Source: Portunus trituberculatus (lineage: Eukaryota > Arthropoda > Malacostraca > Decapoda > Portunidae). Taken from it: DNA of 64,000 nucleotides. The position numbers and the translations under genes were made by a program. Position 1 is the first letter of the stretch, and every line of letters starts with the position of its first letter. Of the stretch, positions 12,191 to 24,078 are shown piece after piece. The stretch spans positions 14,704,184 to 14,768,183 of the forward strand of contig NC_059268.1 in the NCBI RefSeq assembly GCF_017591435.1. Direction: 5' to 3'. Below the pieces are notes generated by a model, which was not told the DNA's origin, did no database searches, and was given only the letters and a program-made list of their open reading frames with translations.

Positions 12191-13436
12191 TAGTGCTTGT
12201 ACATAATGGTAAGTGAATAAGGAAAAATGCTCCCAGCACACACCTAGTACTACAGTGTTGCTTGTGCCAACCTCGTACTAATGCTGTGTTGTGTTTGTAT
12301 ACACTGATATTTTTGTCTTAAACTTGTACAGTGTTCATCAAGCCAAGAAGTGATGTTTTATGAAAAAACAAACCTTTCTTTACAACAACTGACTTAAAAT
12401 CACCATGTGTACTTCGTCTATAAAGTCACATCATCTAGAGTAGTAAAGCTACAAATGTGTTGCTTAGCACTACCATTGTACCTGTGTCATGCCCTCCCTT
12501 TGTACCTATGGCACTATATGTCTTCCCAGTGTAATTATGTCACCATACTCCTCAAAGCTAGTCATGTAGCTGCTGGTGACCAGGCAGCTATTGGAACTTC
12601 CCTCTATGAGTGAGTGATGCCTTCTTAAGGAAGCCCCCACACTGGATGGCTTGTCTTTCAAAAAGTTGTGATTTAAACTGTTCTGTAACTGGAAGTGAAT
12701 TAGCAAATGAATGCAAACATATATGTTCCCAACTTTGTACCTTGTGATATCAGTGCATGAAGCCAGTGATGAAGGTATTATAAAGATAATTTTATCATAA
12801 GTGTAGCATGACATATGCTGATAGTGGTAGAATGTATATCTGTACATATTGTTGCATTCCTTAACTCCTCTTCAAAAATAATTTTACAAGGTTATCATTG
12901 ACTAGCGTAGAAATTGAATGATCAACGTGATGTGTGGTATGAAGTATTTCTGCATGCTCACTTTTTGCAAAATTTTACAGTACCGTGATTGAAGTTCTTG
13001 AAGCTTGAGTTTGATGTGAAGACTTAATTAATGATCTCTGTATATTGTGTAATGGTTTTTAAGTAGGCTGGAATTACATTTCAAAACCAAAAAAATGTAC
13101 TCTGCAAGACCATTCTAGGAATCATCACAGCAAAATACAAAGTGTAGGTAAATAGACGGTATGAATTGATTAACCTGGTCTGTTAGAGGAGAGCCCAGCG
13201 TGTGACACACTGCCTATTACGACACCTCCGTGAATGACCTCCAGGGTTGTAAAGTTACTGTGAAATATGAAATATGTTACTTACAGTTCCATCAATGATG
13301 ACCAGGATATCAATCATGTGAGACGCTTCTTTCTGATGGTGTCATCTGTAGCTTGTTGTGCAATGACTGATTGTAATGCATGTGGCAATGTTGCACTCAG
13401 GCTCTTCCTATAATGATATTGTCACCATGTTACACA

Positions 13437-13497
<61 letters not shown>

Positions 13498-14400
13498 CGA
13501 ACAAAACCATCAAATAATGTCATTCCATGTGGCTTCTTGATCCCGTTCTACTTGTACAAATACGATGTTAGCTGTAGCACTTTCTACTGACCGTGGCAAT
13601 CATTTTGATGCTTATATTTTTATACATTGTTTGATAGTGCAGTTAATATCAACTCCATCTTCTCCTGACTTTCACACTCCATCACAATGACAAATTCATC
13701 AATCAGCTTGTTATGTTCTTGTTCCCACAAAGAATATAATGTAGATTATGATTATATGCATTTTTACAAGGAAATGCTAGTTAGAGATTTTGATAGCAGA
13801 ATCACACACACTCAACACACACACACACTCTCTCTCACGCAGTGAACTACAAACAAATCAAGCTGTCATGTGGGATCACTCGCACTAAATACTGGGATCA
13901 GTCTTTCGTAGATAAGTATGACATTAAAGCTGTACATAATATTTATTTTGAAATAAACTATAAATCAATTAATGTGTTTTCCTCACTGCCACCACATCAC
14001 TGCACTGATGTGGAAACAGAATGCTGGAGCGGTGGACACACGCACAAATCTGTCTCCAGGAAAACATTGTAACCTAGTGAAAACATAAGATGTATTCTCT
14101 TATAAATATGAAGAAATGGTAAGAAAATTCTTTGTCACAATGATACAATCAAAACTGAAATGTCACTTTTCCATGGAACAGAGAGTACAGATGAGTTCCA
14201 TGTAGCATTCTGCAGGAATAGATTGCTCACTTGCCTGTGTGCTAATTCCAGCATGCTTCATTATGTCAGCACCAGTAGACACACTACATTCCCAATTAAC
14301 AGTGAGGTGTGGACTTGGATTCCACTGCACAAAAAAATACAATCACTTCATACATTAATACAAGGTGAAACAGGCATCTTGTAAATCAAAGTACTATATA
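12191..14400. other. Protease 3' UTR and intergenic DNA
   Basis: AT-rich, with no supported exon. A CA tract lies at 13440-13497. AATAAA at 13952-13957 is one candidate polyadenylation signal for the protease, but it would give a 1.8 kb 3' UTR, so an unrecognised earlier signal is equally possible. A GTAAGT-like donor at about 12210, just after the stop codon, could indicate a spliced 3' UTR. Confidence 0.5.
13440..13497. repeat. (CA)n microsatellite
   Basis: About 58 bp perfect CA run. Confidence 0.92.
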
Positions 14401-14415
14401 ACTGAGGTTAACATT

Positions 14416-14421
14416 TTTATT
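14416..14421 (-). terminator. Candidate poly(A) signal of the lectin gene
   Basis: The plus strand reads TTTATT, so the minus strand reads AATAAA, about 150 nt past the lectin stop codon at 14571-14573. Spacing is typical of a compact 3' UTR. Confidence 0.45.
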
Positions 14422-14570
14422 AAGATAGTGAGGTTAGAGATGGTTGTGGCTCTCACACATCAGTCTCTGCAACATTTGACACTGAAGTACATCAGACAGG
14501 TAGTAGTGATGTAGCGATATGTGAAACTGATGGGAGAAGCGTTGGGTATGGGCGTGCAGACTGGCAGGCA

Positions 14571-15113
14571 TTAGTTCACCCTGGTGGCTGGTTTCTGACA
14601 CAAAATCCTGCACAACAAAGAGAAAAGTAAATTAATACTTTCAGAAGTAGAAACTTTTTACCTTCATTTTCATCATTGAAAACACCACCAATAATTATCA
14701 TTGCCATAATTTCTACCTCCCTACCAACACATGTCATTATTATTATCATCATTTTTACTACACCACCATTACTATCAGAATAATCAGTGACTCAATTTTC
14801 TTTACCATTATCAACATTACTTTCACCACCACCATTACTACTACTACTACTTCCACTGCCACCACATACACCATGACAAGACCCACCTCTTTATGTTTCC
14901 ACAAGAGGAGTCATTCCACCAGAAGTCCTTAACCTTCCTCATTTCAGTGCAGTCCTCTTCCCCAGCGCTGTTAGGTTCTCCAGATGCCCACCTGCCAAAT
15001 GCAAACATCTCACTACCTCCCTTACCTTACTCAGTTCATTTCCTTGCTCCGCATTGCAGATTTATCCATATTCAACATAATATATATACTTCAGATTTCC
15101 CTTCACTTTTTTG

Positions 15114-15188
<75 letters not shown>

Positions 15189-18100
15189 TGACGTACCCAG
15201 TGTATACAGGTACTGATCTGTCTGTCCAGATGAAGCTTCCCTCAGTGCTCTGGTCAGTCAAACCAATCCATGTATCATCAGTTGCGAGGTCTGAAATTTA
15301 AAAAAGACTCCACTGAGAAACATTCACTAACAATATACCCAAAAGAATCCCAGTGAGGAATACCACAAGACTGAACAGAAGACCAATATTAGATAACAAC
15401 ATATATGGTAGCACTCATAGTTTGAACATTGTTGGAAAGAAAAAAAAACTTTTCTTTTTTTTTGTTATGGCCTATAGCACCTGTAGGCATACTTGAAGAG
15501 TATATGTGGGAAGTGCTGTTAAGCTCCCACCCATTAGTGGTGCAGGCAATTTTATTTATAGTGGTACCCATATTAAGGCCCATATCACCACCTAGGTGCA
15601 TCTTTGGTGCAACCACCTAGGAGCTAACTATGTATCATGGTGACATGTAGGTAACTCTAAACCACTTGACAAGTGGCATAGCTTCAAAGCGGCATATGGT
15701 GGGATTCAAATCTACACGTGGACGTCTGCCTGATCCCCACGCTCACCACCTTATCCACTATGCCACCACCTCCCTAAGACAGCTAGAACAACTGAATTCA
15801 TGAAACATGAATAAATTGTAACTCCCAAATGAATACTGTTACTTACTTGTATATATATATTGGGCTAGATAAGAGACTTCTGGTTATTGATTCATGAATA
15901 CCATCTAAACTGAATGTGATAATATATTTGTCATACTTGAAGTCATTGAGAGAGCAAGTAAACTTTTAGGGACATTACCTCTAAGGAAGGAAGACTGATC
16001 TGCAGTTGTGATCTTGCCATATTCTGCACCAAGAGCATTGCAGTAGATCTCACCTTGCACCCAGTCAAACTTAACATTGTTGTCAATCTGGTAACATGAG
16101 GACTCATAGAGTGACCATCCACTCTCACAGGCCCAACGTGGCTCAGCAGTGGTGGGCACCACTGTTGTTGTCGGTGGGAGTGTTGTGATTTCTGTTTCTT
16201 TTTCCGTTACACATTCAATCAGAGTTGTCGATTCTACTGTAACAGTCGTCGTTTCTTCTGTGACTGTTGACTCAGTCACTCCAGAGGGACCTCCAGTGCC
16301 AGTGGTGGTGGTCTCTGTTACTCCAGAGGGACCTCCAGTGCCAGTGGTGGTGGTGGTGGTCTCTGTCACTCCAGAGGAACCTCCATTACCAGTAGTGGTT
16401 GAGCCAGTCACTCCAGAGGGGCCTCCAGTGCCAGTGGTGGTTGAGCCAGTCACTCCAGTGCCAGTGGTGGTTGAGCTAGTCACTCCAGAGGGGCCTCCAG
16501 TGCCAGTGGTGGTTGAACCAGTCACTTCAGTGCCAGTGGTGGTTGAGCCAGTCACTCCAGAGGGGCCTTCAGTGCCAGTGTTGGTTGAACCACTCACTCC
16601 AGTGCCAGTGGTGGTTGAGCTAGTCACTCCAGAGGGGCCTCCAGTGCCAGTGGTGGTTGAGCCAGTCACTCCAGAGGGGCCTCCAGTGCCAGTGGTGGTT
16701 GAGCTAGTCACTCCAGTGCCAGTGGTGGTTGAGCCAGTCACTCCAGTGCCAGTGGTGGTTGAGCTAGTCACTCCAGAGGGGCCTCCAGTGCCAGTGGTGG
16801 TTGAACCAGTCACTCCAGTGCCAGTGGTGGTTGAGCCAGTCACTCCAGTGCCAGTGGTGGTTGAGCTAGTCACTCCAGAGGGGCCTCCAGTGCCAGTGGT
16901 GGTTGAACCAGTCACTTCAGTGCCAGTGGTGGTTGAGCCAGTCACTCCAGAGGGGCCTTCAGTGCCAGTGTTGGTTGAACCACTCACTCCAGTGCCAGTG
17001 GTGGTTGAGCTAGTCACTCCAGAGGGGCCTCCAGTGCCAGTGGTGGTTGAGCCAGTCACTCCAGAGGGGCCTCCAGTGCCAGTGGTGGTTGAGCTAGTCA
17101 CTCCAGTGCCAGTGGTGGTTGAGCCAGTCACTCCAGTGCCAGTGGTGGTTGAGCTAGTCACTCCAGAGGGGCCTCCAGTGCCAGTGGTGGTTGAACTAGT
17201 CACTCCAGTGCCAGTGGTGGTTGAGCTAGTCACTCCAGAGGGTCCTCCAGTGCCGGTGGTGGTTGAACCAGTCACTCCAGTGCCAGTGGTGGTTGAGCCA
17301 GTCACTCCAGAGGGGCCTCCAGTGCCAGTGGTCGTTGAACCAGTCACTCCAGTGCCAGTGGTGGTTGAGCTAGTCACTCCAGAGGGGCCTCCAGTGCCAG
17401 TGGTGGTTGAGCCAGTTACTCCAGAGGGGCCTCCAGTGCCGGTGGTAGTGGAAGTGACTTCTGTCACTCCAGTGCCAACAGTAGTGGTGGTGGTGAAGGG
17501 AGTCACTGAGGAGCAAGCTTCAGCCAGAAGAGATGACTGTATGGCACTAGTGTCTGGAAATAAATTATATAATGTAAACAATCACAAAATGATAATTCCA
17601 CGCTTCAGGTGGTTTTTCCTGGTGCACGCAGAGGCTCTGCACACAGTGAGTGTCAGGTACATTACTAAGTGATGAACCAATCTTCATTAGTGTATAATCA
17701 TTTTTATGTGACAATTGCATCAGTATAGATTAAGTAAAACAACATTTTGCTTGTTAGGGCAAGACTGACCAGAGATGTCGTCAACGAGTGAACACGACAC
17801 CTTGCCGTCCTCGTCATACTCTTGTCTCACCATCAAGCCATACTGCTCCAGTTCGGACATACGCTTGAACACTGGTCCAGCAGCCCACGCCTGTCGAGAC
17901 ACAGTTATGGGGAGTTTCATGGTGCATTTTAACAGGAGGTATCTCACTGCCTTGGCCACCATTATTTTCTTTGCCACGAGAAACTTACGTGCACACTGCG
18001 AAAACAAGGAGAGTCACACTGGACCTCAGGGCTTCCGCTGGAGAAGTCGATGGCGAGCGTGTCTCCGCACTGCAATTCTGTCTCCTGCCTTGCAATGCCG

Positions 18101-18337
18101 CCCACTACACCGCCGCACACCACCTAGCAGACAAAAGTATTATCATGTTTTCTGTTATTTTTACGTATGCCAGTAACATTGACTACATGACTCACTTCAA
18201 ATATGATTCTTATCAGAAAGAAAAAAAAAGGAAAGCCAGAGACAATTTCGGTTAGATGACACCTGTGACGTGTATCCTGCATTGCAGTGACTCACCTTCG
18301 CCAGGAGAAGGATCACTGCGACCTGTTGCCTCGCCAT
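14571..18337 (-). CDS. Secreted mucin-like C-type lectin, seven exons
   Basis: Minus-strand exons in coding order: 18337-18296, 18123-17989, 17890-17770, 17553-15979, 15290-15197, 14991-14887, 14607-14571. All junctions are GT-AG and in frame, giving 702 aa. The N-terminus MARQQVAVILLLAK is signal-like. Residues about 15-100 are a Cys-containing region I do not recognise. Residues about 115-540 are roughly 32 tandem units, GTGVTGSTTT-like (10 aa) or GTGGPSGVTSSTTT-like (14 aa), dense in Thr and probably O-glycosylated. Residues about 573-702 are a C-type lectin domain with six Cys, a WIGL motif, E661-P662-N663 and W681-N682-D683. The EPN plus WND pairing is the calcium-dependent, mannose-type signature. 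Likely a hemolymph, cuticle or mucosal lectin. The family call is firm, the ligand is inferred. Confidence 0.88.
15114..15184. repeat. (CT)n beside a lectin splice donor
   Basis: About 70 bp CT run, GA on the coding strand, beginning about 11 nt inside the lectin intron whose donor is at 15196-15195. Open frames across it are artefacts. Confidence 0.9.
15453..15775 (-). mobile_element. SINE-C copy
   Basis: Minus-strand copy with its A tail shown as T-rich DNA at 15453-15463 and its head (GGGAGGTGGTGGCATAGTGG on the minus strand) at 15775. The body matches 6508-6830 through the ATACTCTTCAAG-like, GGTACCACTATAAAT and TGTCACCATGATA blocks. It lies within the lectin intron between the repeat exon and the next exon, in the gene's own orientation. 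Confidence 0.78.
16255..17465 (-). repeat. In-frame 30/42 bp tandem repeat (mucin-like domain)
   Basis: The units differ by presence or absence of a 12 bp insert encoding GPSG, so every unit is a multiple of three. The rare variant spelling NTGTEGPSG occurs twice, with the block AGGGGCCTTCAGTGCCAGTG at 16561 and again at 16951, exactly 390 bp apart. This shows an eleven-unit higher-order duplication (130 codons). Confidence 0.9.
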
Positions 18338-18380
18338 GGTTCAACCTTCGAGTGCAGTTAGGAAGCTGCTGCCAGTGTTC

Positions 18381-18387
18381 TTATATA
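18381..18387 (-). promoter_or_regulatory. TATA box of the lectin gene
   Basis: The minus strand reads GTGTATATAAGAAC, a strong TATA motif about 45-50 nt upstream of the start codon at 18337-18335. This spacing implies a start site near 18352 and a very short 5' UTR. Confidence 0.65.
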
Positions 18388-18399
18388 CACCATCATCAC

Positions 18400-18829
18400 G
18401 GCCGGAGTTTGTGGTGGAATTTTCTACGTATAGTTCGCAGTTCGGTAATTCCACAAAAAAAAAAAAAGCTATGAAATTTTCTTTACTTTCTGTACAGTAA
18501 TGTGTCATCTGCGGTATTCACGGTGAAAATGTGTTAATGATGTCATTAGTAACGCAAACAGAGGCTTTCAGAGGAAGAGTAGCAAGTCTCTTCAGCCGCA
18601 GCAGTACTAATGGTGTGAGTACTAAAGCGTCGGTGTGTGCGCTGCCCACCTGTCCTAACACACTCTTCCTAGCTAAGTGACACAAACTAAGTGCTGTTAA
18701 CGAACCTATTTAGGATGGAAGATTACCTTTGTCATGTTGAGGATGACAGCTTGTTAACATTTTGTAGGTCACCATCGTCACGTAACTGCTTTACTTCACA
18801 CCGAAGAAAATGTACCAACTTTTTAATTC
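18400..18829. other. Upstream flank of the lectin, nothing recognised
   Basis: Mixed sequence with a short poly-A run at 18455-18467. No exon supported. Confidence 0.55.
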
Positions 18830-19485
18830 ACTTTATTTTATTTATCTATCAATTTATTTAAATGTAAGAGAGGCACTGACCAAGGCCAACAAAAAAATGA
18901 AAAAAATAAAGGTCTAATTGAGTGTCAGTTCCCAAAGAAAAGTAAAGAATATTTTTATCGAAAAACGGAGAACAAGTGTTGTGAAAGCTCCTTCTTGAAA
19001 GAGTTCAAGTCATAGATGGGAGGAGATACAGAAGCAGATAGGGATGTGCAGTGTTTACCAGAGAAAGGGAAGAATGATTGAAAACACTGACAAGCTCTTA
19101 ATTGAAATAGAGAGGTAAGTAGAATAGAGATGAAAGAAAGCAGTCATGTGTAGTGAAGCGCTCAAAGGAGACATGCAGTTAGCAAAATCAGAAGAGCACT
19201 TAGTGTGAAAATTGCTCTAGAAGATAGCAAGAGATGCAGCATATTACGGCTGTGAGAAAGGCTGAAGAGAGTCTTAAAAACAAGAGAATTTGATGATACG
19301 AAATACTTTTGATTGTGCTCTAGCTAAAAGATTGATATTAAAGAAAAGTTCTTCTCTTCCACCTTACATGTACTACACCATGTTCCATACAAGGATCCAT
19401 GATAAAAGGTTCTTATACAAAGTTAGAAGCTGGATGATAAGAGAAACAGACAGAAACGACTTAAACTGCCTAACTTCCCGTTGAG
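18830..19485 (-). mobile_element. LINE relic, 3' end of a reverse transcriptase
   Basis: The minus strand aligns in order with the younger element at 37365-38260. Shared landmarks include GTGCTCTTCTG, TTGCTAACTGCATG, CTGGTAAAC, TATGACTTGAACTCTTTCAA and TTGGCCTTGGTCAGTGCC near the 3' end. All frames are broken. The 3' end (low coordinate) is A-rich on the minus strand. It is a 5'-truncated, heavily decayed non-LTR element of the jockey-like kind. Confidence 0.65.
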
Positions 19486-19537
19486 ACAATTAGTAAATGC
19501 CGAAGATGTTCAATGTCGAAGACGGGGCAATTCAAGT

Positions 19538-19539
<2 letters not shown>

Positions 19540-19585
<46 letters not shown>
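19540..19585. repeat. (GA)n microsatellite
   Basis: Pure GA run of about 46 bp. Confidence 0.9.
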
Positions 19586-19588
<3 letters not shown>

Positions 19589-19671
19589 CAAAAGTGACAA
19601 TGAAGTGAACATCTCAACTCTGATTAAACTATTACTAAACTATTACATCGCTAAGAATAAATGTAGACGTA

Positions 19672-19915
<244 letters not shown>

Positions 19916-19919
19916 TAAT

Positions 19920-20666
19920 CTTTTCAAATGTTCGTTCCCTATTTTGTTGCTTTAGATGACCTTTTTTATTATGTTAATTTTCATCATATTGTTGTTGCTA
20001 CTAGAATGTTTCCACGGCGCTATCTGACCACCATGTTGCGGCGCATTCCCTCAGTAAAAACACATTTGCCGATTACATTCTGCGATTATTGTGAACAGTA
20101 ATCGCATCGTCGCAACCTTACAGTGCATGCCTTCACAAACATAAAGCTTGGTGATGTACTCTTTAGTTGCATATCGATAAGGGACAGTCCCGTAAGTGGC
20201 AAGCAGATTCACCCCGTAAGGAAAGGGCAACTAACACTGATCCACTCTTGTTCGCTTATAATTCATGTGATGTCCGAGCTCAATGGCCAGGAAAGACACA
20301 CACTGTACCATAGACGGCAAGCTCTATAATGAAATTATAGAGCTGCTCCCATGCACCAACAGGCTGGTTTAATTTGCTCACAGCTGATCGAGCCTCACTT
20401 GCAAACTGAAGGGTAGCATATGAAAATCTTTAGTCAATCTTATTCTAACTCAGTTTTTAATTATATCAATTAATGAAGCAAGAAGCCACCAAGAACAAAT
20501 TAATGCACTAAGTATACAGTACACTATAGTACGTAAGCAGGTATTAGCTAATATAGAAAGCAACAATTGGTACAGTTTCTTTGCCTCAGTGATGGGAACT
20601 CAGAGTGTGATGAAAATGAATTATTTACTATATACACCCTAGGGCCTAGAACACCTGGACGCAAAT

Positions 20667-20716
<50 letters not shown>

Positions 20717-21590
20717 TGAAGCTTATAGTTATTATTATTATGTTTTCCTGATGTAAAAAAAAAAAAAATTATTGGCTTTCGTCAATAAAAGTTTAAAGAA
20801 ATGCAGAAGCAATCAGGGAGTTTAGAAGTATATCAGAGAAAGCGATGAAAGATTGTAAATGTTCTGGTCAACTCCTGCACTCAGCCCAGTAATACGCCCC
20901 TACCACTACCCACACGCCTGCACCCAACATTCTCTTGCCACCACCCATCCATGCTAATTTGTTAATATTTGCATGCTTGTGTGAAGATAGATAATTTTAC
21001 ACATAACTTTTAAAACTAGTCAGGCAGGAAGTGTTTTGATGTTGTTGATTTTAGTTAAGGAACGTATTATGTCATAGAATAGCAAGCATTCGACCGTGGC
21101 TCCGTTTTTTCTATAGTCATTTTTTTCTTTATTATTTACGTAATTTAGCTGAGTCCCCCTTATTCCCGCTCTTTGATGACATCACAAGATATTGACTCAT
21201 CATAGCCCCCCCAGATCGTAAATATTTTGCCTAATATTCGGATGTGTAGATGAAAGCAATAGAAAGAAGAAGAAAGGAGAAATAAAGAAGGATGGGAAGA
21301 ATAGAAAGAGAAAGAGATCGAGGAAGAAGAAGAGAAGCAGTCAAGCCACAATACTTAACTTTCCCACAACTTCCTTAATATTTTGTCTAATATCTATTGT
21401 TTTCTAAGTGCTTTGATGTGATTCTAGGTTCAGGGGTGTAGAAGGAAGGAATAGAATTGACAAAAAGGAGAAACAATGGAGGAGGACGAAGAAAAATAGA
21501 ATAAGAGAAGCGGAAGAGAAGAGAGGAGAGGGAGGCAGCAATATTTAGTTAAGTTTCCGTTGTAATCTTACCGTCCTTTGTATTGCATTT
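19920..21590. other. Intergenic, nothing recognised
   Basis: AT-rich with a GA tract at 20671-20712 and purine-rich stretches near 21250-21340 and 21420-21530. No exon supported. Confidence 0.6.
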
Positions 21591-22440
21591 GGGTGTTTTT
21601 GGGTATATTTGATAAAAAAGAGAAAAAGAATCAGAAGAGGAGCCAAGCTGGAATATTTAGCTAAGTTTCTCTTGTAATCTTGCCGTTCTTTATATTGCAT
21701 TTTGGTGTTTTGGGGTATTATATTTGAGGTATATTAAGTGTGTTTGATAGTATTACAAGATGGGTGCATTTTGTGTTTTCATAATGTATGCTTCTTGTTT
21801 TGTAGATATTTTTACGTATCAAGTGTGGTGTGAATTGGTGTAAGTGTTTGTGTGTGTGTTTTGAATGTGCTTGGGAACATTTTGAAGGGTTATATTATGT
21901 TTTAAGATAATTTTGAGGATTTTATATGGTTTGAATGTGTGTGGGTGGTCTTTGTGGGTGTGTTTGGGTGTATCGGGGTGGGTTTAAATTGGGTGTATAA
22001 TAAGTGTTTCTAGTGAGTTTTATGTATGTTTGGGGGCATTTTGAAGTGTTCCATGGTATTCTGAGGGTGTTTTGGATAATGATTTTGGCTATTTCTAGTG
22101 AATTTTAGGAAGTCTACAGGTATTTTGAGTTGTTGCATGGTTTTTTTTTAGTGTTTTTGGTAGTTTTGAGTGTTTGAAGTGGTTTGGTGTGGTGTGTTTG
22201 CGGTGTGTTTTTATTGTGTTGGGGTGATCATTCTTTGGGACTGTGTGGTTTGTGAATTCAGGCTATGTGCTATAACTATCATTGAGCTATTTGGACTGTG
22301 TGGTTGATACTTGTGTTGTGTGGTTGGTAAATTTGTGGTGCGTGATTAGTAAATGTGCTGTTCTGTTTGTGAATTCGTAGTGCGTTATTTGTAACTTTGT
22401 GTACTATGTAGATTGTATACTTTGGGTTATCTGTCAGACA
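21590..22440. repeat. G/T-skewed degenerate repeat region
   Basis: The plus strand is strongly enriched in G and T and poor in C. Short degenerate units such as GGTGTTTTGGGGTAT, GTGTGTTTG and TGTGTGGTTGGTAAAT recur with no fixed period. Two longer related segments (near 21545-21610 and 21655-21715) share AAGTTTC, TTGTAATCTT and TTGCATTT. Coding is unlikely because stop codons occur in all frames. Confidence 0.55.
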
Positions 22441-23160
22441 GGCAATTGGGCTACGGGTTTTCAAATTTTGGGCTATATGCTCTATCTTTGCCGCTAATGC
22501 TGTTGATCAAGGATATTGTACAGTGAATGTCGTGTTTATCATTAGAAAATATATGAGGTGAGTAACTGTTGCTACATTCACCTGCTAGGAGTAAATCATT
22601 AGTATGAGACATGCCTTTACAACGGCCCTCCAGTATTCTTTTTTTGTGCTTTTCCTATGTCTTGTTTGTTATCTTGCATTTTTTAATCACAATTTAATCT
22701 TACTAGCAATTTCTATATCATTTCCTCATAATATTTTCGCGTAATATCCTCTGGTGTATGTACCCAACTTGAATGGAAAGTAAATCTGGCAACACTGGAA
22801 GGACGACTGCTCGGACTGCTCCCCGCCCCGCCGCGACCACCCCAGTCATAGCTACAAAGTGACGGGAGGGTGATGTGCATAGTGCCAGTGGGATTTATAA
22901 CTGCTTCAACCTCACTGTAAGTACCAGAATATTTCATTATCCTGACTAGAGTGAAACAGGAGGCGTGAATATTAAAACTGAGATGCATTGTGGGCCATTT
23001 CCTGTTGAGAACTTGGCGAATTTCATCATTTTTAAACAACCACTTGGAGATTGGAGGAGGAGGAGGATGCTAGCAGGATGGAGGGAAGGAAAAGAGTGTT
23101 GTAAGAATGCCCAGTGTATCGGGAAGACCTGTGTTGTGTTCTGTGGGTGATGTGAGGGTG
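22441..23160. other. Intergenic with a GC-richer patch
   Basis: A short GC-rich segment near 22800-22860 (CCCCGCCCCGCCGCGACC) stands out from the AT-rich background. It could mark a promoter or a non-coding first exon, but I cannot tie it to a gene. Confidence 0.4.
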
Positions 23161-23187
23161 GGAAAGCGTGAGGCGTGGTCGGCAACT

Positions 23188-23533
23188 TATGGGTATGGTG
23201 GTTGGTACACTTCTGGCTGGCTGGCTGGCTATTGTCTGTCAGTGTTGTGTGGCTGTGGCTGTGGCTAGACCAAGGTTGAAAGCGCAGCATCAGCCAAGGA
23301 GCCCCGTGAAGGAAGAGGGCAAAAGGGTGTCTCCTGCTGTAGGGATGGACGCGGGGGATTGGTTCAGCTGTCAGGGTGAAGGGCCTGGGTCAAGGGCGTC
23401 TCCTGATGTAGGGATTGACGCGGAGGTTTGGTTCAGCTGTGGGGGTGCCTGTCTGGGTCTGTGTTTGAGCTGTGTACCGCTGAAGTGGGTTTGTTCACCT
23501 GTTCGCCTGGTCCGCTGCCAGTGTCACGGGTAA
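23188..23533 (+). other. Unrecognised short ORF with an internal duplication
   Basis: The frame begins near 23188 (MGMVVGTLLAGWLAIVC...), with a hydrophobic N-terminus. It contains two copies of a segment of about 68 bp (near 23325 and 23393) sharing GTCTCCTG, TGTAGGGAT, GACGCGG and TTGGTTCAGCTGT. A GTAAGC donor-like sequence follows at 23530. It could be an orphan exon or chance. I recognise no family. Confidence 0.2.
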
Positions 23534-24078
23534 GCTGGACCCACCCACCCACAGTCCCACACCAGACAAAGGAGTGAATGCTGTGTTGCTTTTCAATGGG
23601 AGAGAGAGACAGGAACACAAAAGATTGATAGGAATACAGGCTGATGCAAATATTTTCCCCGGGGAAATGAATAAATTATTGTATATATAAATGTCAAAAG
23701 ATCTTTAAGCCTCCCATGAGTTTCAGACAAGGATTAAATTGAGAATTATGTATTTTTTTTATATTTGGGCTTGAAATTTGGTTGCATAGAAGTTATTGTG
23801 AATTTATTATGTGGTATTAGAATATATTAACCTATTCAGTGGTAAATAATTCCCTTGCCTTCATCCCTTTCCATTTTTCAGACACATTTTTGTACTAGAG
23901 TGTATTAATAAATTTGTGAAGTGTAGAAAATAGAAATGAAGCTCTTATTCTGTTTATTCTCCATGAAAATTGCACTTCTTTACTGCACTGACAGTTACTT
24001 AAAGAAAAAAAAGGCAGTATAGGAAAGGAAAACTCTATCTTGTGCTCTAAATATTATGTTGCAAGAGTACTTAGTTGA
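23534..24078. other. AT-rich intergenic, nothing recognised
   Basis: No repeats or exons I can support. Confidence 0.6.

Noticed and set aside
16149..17672. Plus-strand 507-codon frame as a gene
   Set aside because: It is the mirror of the lectin repeat exon. The codon-length repeat keeps both strands open, and there is no promoter, signal peptide or domain on the plus strand.
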